64,000 nucleotides of DNA, from positions 2,501 through 66,500 of the forward strand of contig NZ_CAKZMJ010000085.1 of the NCBI RefSeq assembly GCF_937128415.1. The letters run 5' to 3'. Numbering within the stretch: the first letter of the stretch is position 1; the number at the start of each line of letters is the position of its first letter. The position numbers were made by a program, and so were the translations under genes. The DNA is from an uncultured Caldilinea sp. (GTDB lineage Bacteria > Chloroflexota > Anaerolineae > Caldilineales > Caldilineaceae). The notes under the pieces are model-generated. The model searched no databases. It was not told the origin of the DNA and saw only the letters and a program-made list of their open reading frames with translations. Positions 59,993 through 64,000 of the stretch are shown one piece after another.

Positions 59993-61066
59993 TTATTGCG
60001 CAGTCACCGCTTGTTCGATGACATCCAGGACCTGCAAGGCAGCCAGCGGTCCGCCGATGCTGGTCCAAACGGCGCCATCCACCAAGATGAGATGCCCTTG
60101 CTTAACGACATCCAACGACTGAACCAGCGGATCTTTCAGCGCCTCTTCCAGCGCACTGGCGCCTTCTGCATTCAATGCACCAACAAAAAGCCAGTCTTTA
60201 TCGATTGACTCCAACGCTTCCAGGCTAAGGGGATCGGAGTGCGCACCATGGTTGCCTGCCAGCGTCTGCAATTCAGCCGGCGGCGTGAATCCGACGTCGG
60301 CCAAGATGCGGTTGGAGAAGGTCTGAGGCATCATCACAACCGGCCCTTGGGGCATCCAGCGAACGACGGCGGCCTCCGCTCCCGCCGGAATAGCGGTGCG
60401 AATGGCGCTGACCCTTTGGTTATATTCGGCCAGAAATGCATCTGCGCGATCATCGAGATTCAACACGTGGGCAATGCTTTTAAAGGCAGTTTTCCAATCA
60501 TCGTTCGCTTGAAATGTGGCGACGACCGGCGCAATTTGACTCAACTCCGGCGCCAGCGCCTCAATCTGCGGAATCATGGCGCCGACCAGGATCAGGTCAG
60601 GCTTCAATGCCACAATTTGCTCCAACGAAGGCTCGGCCAGCGAGCCCACCGAGAGGATTCCTTCGGTCTGATCACCCAAATATGCCGGCAACCCGGGTTG
60701 GCCACGTCCGTTGACCGAGCCAACAGGCTTTAAGCCTAACGCCAAGGCGCTGTCCAGCTCGATTTCGGTGAGCGTGACAATGCGTTTGGGATGAGCTGGG
60801 ATCGCGACCTCGTTGCCCTTTGCGTCGGTGATTGTGCGGGTGACGCTCTCGGCGGTAGGAGCGGCTTCCTCGGCGACCGGCGTTGTTTCCGCTGTGTCCA
60901 TCGTTGCATTTGCTGCTTCTTCGGGCGCAGCGTTGGCGGCTTCGCTTATTGTCGCTTCGTGATTTATAGAAGTGGATGGCGTCACGACCGGCGCGCACGC
61001 CGTCAATATCGTAACGCTGAAAAGGATCAAAAGAGAAAGGGATTGGTTCACAAAGATGTTACGCAT
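59993..61066 (-). CDS. Iron-siderophore-type substrate-binding lipoprotein
   Basis: A 357-residue class III binding protein with a lipobox ILTAC (Cys24) and an Ala/Glu/Thr-rich tether to residue ~75. The domain starts RTITDAKGNEVAIPAHPKRIVTLTEIELDSALALG and has GSLAEPSLEQIVALKPDLILVG, two lobes joined by a long helix, and GHLILVDGAVWTSIGGP near the end, as in FepB/FhuD-like proteins. It delivers a metal chelate to the FecCD permeases encoded downstream. ATG 61066 has GAGGTGTGT just upstream; the longer frame lacks a signal peptide start. Confidence 0.92.
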   Translation of the reverse strand: MRNIFVNQSLSLLILFSVTILTACAPVVTPSTSINHEATISEAANAAPEEAANATMDTAETTPVAEEAAPTAESVTRTITDAKGNEVAIPAHPKRIVTLTEIELDSALALGLKPVGSVNGRGQPGLPAYLGDQTEGILSVGSLAEPSLEQIVALKPDLILVGAMIPQIEALAPELSQIAPVVATFQANDDWKTAFKSIAHVLNLDDRADAFLAEYNQRVSAIRTAIPAGAEAAVVRWMPQGPVVMMPQTFSNRILADVGFTPPAELQTLAGNHGAHSDPLSLEALESIDKDWLFVGALNAEGASALEEALKDPLVQSLDVVKQGHLILVDGAVWTSIGGPLAALQVLDVIEQAVTAQ

Positions 61067-61155
61067 ACACACCTCTGTCAAATTGGATTTCCATATTGAG
61101 TGAGACACTTGTATCGACAGCACGATAAAAACAATTGAAGGCGTCGCCCTTCTTC

Positions 61156-61797
61156 TTATTCCACCCAGCGCACCTTCTCCGCCAGCGGGCGCCGTTTCCC
61201 TTGCGGCCAGGGGACGGCCGGCCGCCCTACGTATAGAAAACCGTATAGCTGCGTGGATGGGGCGAACCCTACGACCTCCGCAACATGAGGATGAATCGCC
61301 GGTGCACCGCTAGTCCATTTGCTGGCCAGTCCTAGAGCGCTTGCCATCAACTGCATGTTGTGCACAGCGCAGCCAAACGCTATCAGTTCTTCCCATTCCG
61401 GCATCTTGGGATCGGGATGCATTCCCAGCGCAATCCACACCGGCGCCTGCCAGACGCGTTCGCGTTGATTGCGCTCACCCGCCTCTGTGGAGGGGCTGTC
61501 GGAGTTCAAAAGCCGAAACGCTGTCGCGAAGGCCTCCCCGAGGATCCGTCGCGCCTCTCCGCTGTAGACCACGAAGCGCCAAGGTTCGGTCTGGCCGTGA
61601 CTGGGTGCCCAGTTGGCGGCTTCGAGCATCTGCTCCACCAGCGCACGGTCGATCGGCTCTGGCGAGAGGTCTTTCAAGCCAAAGCTACGTCGAGTGCTGA
61701 TGGCGTTGAAAAGCTGCAGAGCAGTCTGTCTATCTCGTTCAGGCGGCGCAGTTCGATTGACGTCGGCTAGGTGGTCTATTGTATTGGTCTTAATCAC
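61156..61797 (-). CDS. Nitroreductase-family FMN oxidoreductase
   Basis: A 213-residue nitroreductase. Visible are the FMN phosphate-site STRRSFGLKDLSPEPIDRA, ANWAPSHGQTEPWRFVVY, a FGCAVHNMQLMASALGLASKW helix and a C-terminal FLYVGRPAVPWPQGKRRPL. Family members reduce nitro compounds, quinones or flavins. The GTG at 61797 is chosen (AGGAG 7 nt upstream); ATG 61848 would overlap the upstream gene. Being embedded in a siderophore operon, it may reduce the imported ferric chelate to release iron; that role is inferred only from position. Confidence 0.87.
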   Translation of the reverse strand: MIKTNTIDHLADVNRTAPPERDRQTALQLFNAISTRRSFGLKDLSPEPIDRALVEQMLEAANWAPSHGQTEPWRFVVYSGEARRILGEAFATAFRLLNSDSPSTEAGERNQRERVWQAPVWIALGMHPDPKMPEWEELIAFGCAVHNMQLMASALGLASKWTSGAPAIHPHVAEVVGFAPSTQLYGFLYVGRPAVPWPQGKRRPLAEKVRWVE

Positions 61798-61837
61798 CGT
61801 TTTTCTCCTGATGCTTTCTGTTTTTGCCAGTGGTTTC

Positions 61838-63838
61838 TTATGGTCCACTCAACACCGGCGTTGCGGCAGCCGCGCCGGCCAAGTAAGTGAAGAGGTCATC
61901 GAGGACTTTGTTGGCCAAAAGATAGGTCTGGGAGCGCCACCAGTAGCCTGGAACAAAGTAGGAGCGCCCATTTTTGACCGCATTTAATGCTCGCCACAGA
62001 GGCTTTTCCTCCAGCGACTTGATGAAGGCCGTCTCTTTGGCTGTCGTCTCCGGATCGGCGGAGGCGTAAGTGAAGTAAAAAATTACGTCTCCATCGGCCA
62101 AGTCGAGTCGCTCTTCGGAGATGGAAATATACTGGCTGGCTCCATAACGCTCCTTTGCAGCGTCGCCGACGAGCGACTGCGCCTCAGGGCGAGAGAGACC
62201 GACGTCGGCCAGGATGGCGCCGGGAGGCGTATCGGGCATCCATAGGGAGATGCCATAGGTGCTGACGGCCATTACCGAGACTTTTAGGGTGGATGGATCA
62301 CCCAGGGCGGCGCGCAATTCGGCGACGCGCGCGTCATAATTGGCTTTCATCTCGACGTAGAGATCGGGGACATTCAGCACTTCGCTCCAAAATTGCGCAC
62401 CGAGCTTCCAGTCGTTATAAATGACCGGATCGGCGACCACAACCGGGGCGATTGCAAGCGCTTGGTCTACATCGATGGTCTCGCCTGCACTGGTGCCGCC
62501 TACGGCCAGGATCAAGTCGGGCTTGAGGGCAAGCACCTTTTCCAAACTGGCGGGATAGCCCACGTCTTCCACCGAGGTCAGCCGGTCGGCGAATTGGGGA
62601 AGCATGACCGGCAATTCTCGCAAAAGCCACCCGCTCGTTGCCAACAACGTTTTGTTTGTCATCAACGTTAATTCGGCGGAGGCGACGTCCAACGCAATGA
62701 TCCGTTGTGGATTGTCAGGAATGCAGATGGGATCGGTCGCCAGCAACTTGTGATCAAAGAGATGGAAGCCCGCCGCGCACGTTTCAGCGGCCGCGCTCGC
62801 CGGCTCCAGCCTCAGGATATCGGCTAAACGCGGCGCCAACTGGTCAAAGGCGATGGGTAGGCTGAGCACGCTGCTGAAGACCAACGCAGGACCGGCCAGG
62901 TCGTTGTTCCCAGAAGCGTCCAACCAGATCACGCGGCCTTCCTGCGCCACCTTGAGCGATTGATAGATCGGGTTAGCTTCGATGGCCTGGCGCTCCTCGG
63001 CGCTGACCGTCCAGATCAACACATCGACGTCGAACATGTCGAGCCGCTCGCCGCTGATGGCGCCGTAGAAAGAATCGCCCGCGATCGCCGCCAACTCGGG
63101 CGGCAGCACAAATCCCAGCGAGGTCAAAAAGCGCATGCGTTCGTGCTGTTCGCCGGAGAAGAGAAATTGACCGTCGGCCCCGGGTGAGGCGATCACCGCC
63201 GTCTTCCCGGCAAACCCCGGATATTGGGCGCGCAGCGCGGCGAAGCGCGCCTCCATTTCCGCCACTTTTTCCCGGGCGAGCGCCTCTTTGCCCAAGGCTC
63301 GACCGATGATAAGCGTCTGTTCTTGCCAGGGCACGCCAAAATCGACGTACGCATCGCTTTGGGCGATGGTGGGTGCAATTGTGCTCAGCGTGGCGTATTC
63401 CTCCTCGGTGAAGCCCGCCGAAACGCCGATAATCAGGTCCGGCTTTAAGGCGGCGATGGCCTCATAGTTCAGTTCGCCGTAAGGCATATTGAGCAGTACG
63501 GGCGGGTCACCTTGAATGTAAGGAGTGGCCCACGGCCAGATGCCGTTGGGCTGATCGCCGAACCAGTAGCGCACGCCGATCGGCGTGACGCCCATGGCGA
63601 GAATCGGGTCTTGGTCATTGAATCCCAGCGAAAGCACGCGTTTCGGTTCGCTCGGAATGGTGGTGACGCCAAATTTATGTTCAATTGTAATCGGAAAGGC
63701 CGTTTGCGCCGTGGACGTAGCGGCAGTAGATTCAGTCGCCGGCGCAGCAGTTGGCGCACACGCAGTTAATAGCGAGACAGGCCACAACAAAACAAGGGAC
63801 AAGAGCAACGCAAAAGGGAAAGAAATTTTTATTGACAT
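61838..63838 (-). CDS. Tandem iron-siderophore-type binding protein (two fused domains)
   Basis: A 666-residue lipoprotein with a lipobox SLLTAC (Cys27). Two full class III binding domains follow. Domain A (~residues 45-340) starts FPITIEHKFGVTTIPSEPKRVLSLGFNDQDPILAMG and has LNYEAIAALKPDLIIGVS; domain B (~355-650) has NPQRIIALDVASAELTLM and SLEKVLALKPDLILAVGG. A single-domain protein is ~320-360 residues, so this is a fusion of two receptors, possibly covering two ligands or raising avidity. GGAG 9 nt before ATG 63838. It lies 20 bp after the S4 gene and heads the uptake operon. Confidence 0.9.
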   Translation of the reverse strand: MSIKISFPFALLLSLVLLWPVSLLTACAPTAAPATESTAATSTAQTAFPITIEHKFGVTTIPSEPKRVLSLGFNDQDPILAMGVTPIGVRYWFGDQPNGIWPWATPYIQGDPPVLLNMPYGELNYEAIAALKPDLIIGVSAGFTEEEYATLSTIAPTIAQSDAYVDFGVPWQEQTLIIGRALGKEALAREKVAEMEARFAALRAQYPGFAGKTAVIASPGADGQFLFSGEQHERMRFLTSLGFVLPPELAAIAGDSFYGAISGERLDMFDVDVLIWTVSAEERQAIEANPIYQSLKVAQEGRVIWLDASGNNDLAGPALVFSSVLSLPIAFDQLAPRLADILRLEPASAAAETCAAGFHLFDHKLLATDPICIPDNPQRIIALDVASAELTLMTNKTLLATSGWLLRELPVMLPQFADRLTSVEDVGYPASLEKVLALKPDLILAVGGTSAGETIDVDQALAIAPVVVADPVIYNDWKLGAQFWSEVLNVPDLYVEMKANYDARVAELRAALGDPSTLKVSVMAVSTYGISLWMPDTPPGAILADVGLSRPEAQSLVGDAAKERYGASQYISISEERLDLADGDVIFYFTYASADPETTAKETAFIKSLEEKPLWRALNAVKNGRSYFVPGYWWRSQTYLLANKVLDDLFTYLAGAAAATPVLSGP

Positions 63839-63858
63839 AACTAATTTCTCCGGTCTAA

Positions 63859-64000
63859 TTATCTAGAGTAGTACTCAATCACGAGCTGTAAATCGCAAAG
63901 GATCGGCGCTTCATCCGGTTGGGGCAGACGCGCCAACTGCGCCGAAAAAGCGTCTTTGTCCAGTGTCACATAGGCTGGCGGATGGGCGTTGCTTAAGCTC
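63859..64000 (-). CDS. rpsD: Ribosomal protein S4, C-terminal fragment
   Basis: Only the last ~46 residues are in the window; the gene continues beyond base 64000. The frame on the minus strand ends LQLVIEYYSR-stop, with PPAYVTLDKDAFSAQLARLPQPDE before it, the pattern of the S4 C-terminus (PxWLELD, RLPERED, QLIVEFYSR). The divergence from consensus, with Cys in ILCDLQ, hints at a paralogue. S4 is a primary 16S rRNA binder. It lies 20 bp upstream of the tandem receptor gene in the same direction, an unusual neighbour. The N-terminal zinc-ligand region needed to judge this is outside the window. Confidence 0.75.
   Translation of the reverse strand, partial: SLSNAHPPAYVTLDKDAFSAQLARLPQPDEAPILCDLQLVIEYYSR

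Overview
The window is GC-rich bacterial chromosome, densely packed, with no rRNA, insertion sequence, prophage or CRISPR array. The protein styles (DUF4012, DUF2723, GT87, SH3b lipoproteins with Thr/Pro-rich linkers, an O-antigen ligase fused to TPRs, ATP-type PEPCK, an EttA-like ABC-F protein) suggest a Chloroflexota bacterium, perhaps a Caldilinea-like filamentous one. This is inferred from family content, not from a database search.

Layout. 1-1074: tail of a sugar ABC ATPase, its terminator, and a class III sirtuin. 1071-7948 (minus): cell-surface block with DUF4012, DUF2723, an SH3b/DUF11 protein, a GT2-sugar-phosphate-transferase fusion and a sortase-fold protein whose catalytic Cys is Gly. 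8253-13923 (plus): selenium locus, opening with selC (tRNA-Sec, anticodon UCA) and closing with selD, itself a selenoprotein gene with an in-frame UGA and a bacterial SECIS hairpin. Five genes lie between them: an unknown protein, a zinc-ribbon subtilase with a glycogen-binding-like tail, an esterase, an ATP-grasp ligase and a small membrane protein. 14101-17451: aldehyde ferredoxin oxidoreductase, M20 amidohydrolase, cupin. 17458-23399: Rho, MATE exporter, TIM-barrel isomerase, class V aminotransferase, SDR. 23599-34177: SH3b protein, EttA, a double solute-binding lipoprotein overlapping an MscS channel, a TrxR-like flavoprotein without its redox cysteines, a stand-alone receiver, PEPCK. 34637-43001: polysaccharide genes (two GT4, GT87, ligase-TPR, WecA/TagO-like). 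43037-46286: small protein, RNase H with a zinc ribbon, DUF5671-type repeat protein, small membrane protein. 46619-51931: dnaE with a full-length homing-endonuclease intein. 51950-57015: flavin reductase, lipoprotein cytochrome c, small proteins, DUF1848, LarA-like protein. 57022-64000 (minus): a complete siderophore-type ABC uptake operon with two binding-protein genes (one a tandem fusion) and a nitroreductase, downstream of the 3' end of a ribosomal protein S4 gene.

Working together: the two glycan blocks plausibly make and assemble a surface polysaccharide. selC and selD show that the cell makes selenoproteins, although selA and selB are outside the window. The 57-64 kb operon forms one metal-chelate import system. 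The least explained part is the five-gene module between selC and selD.
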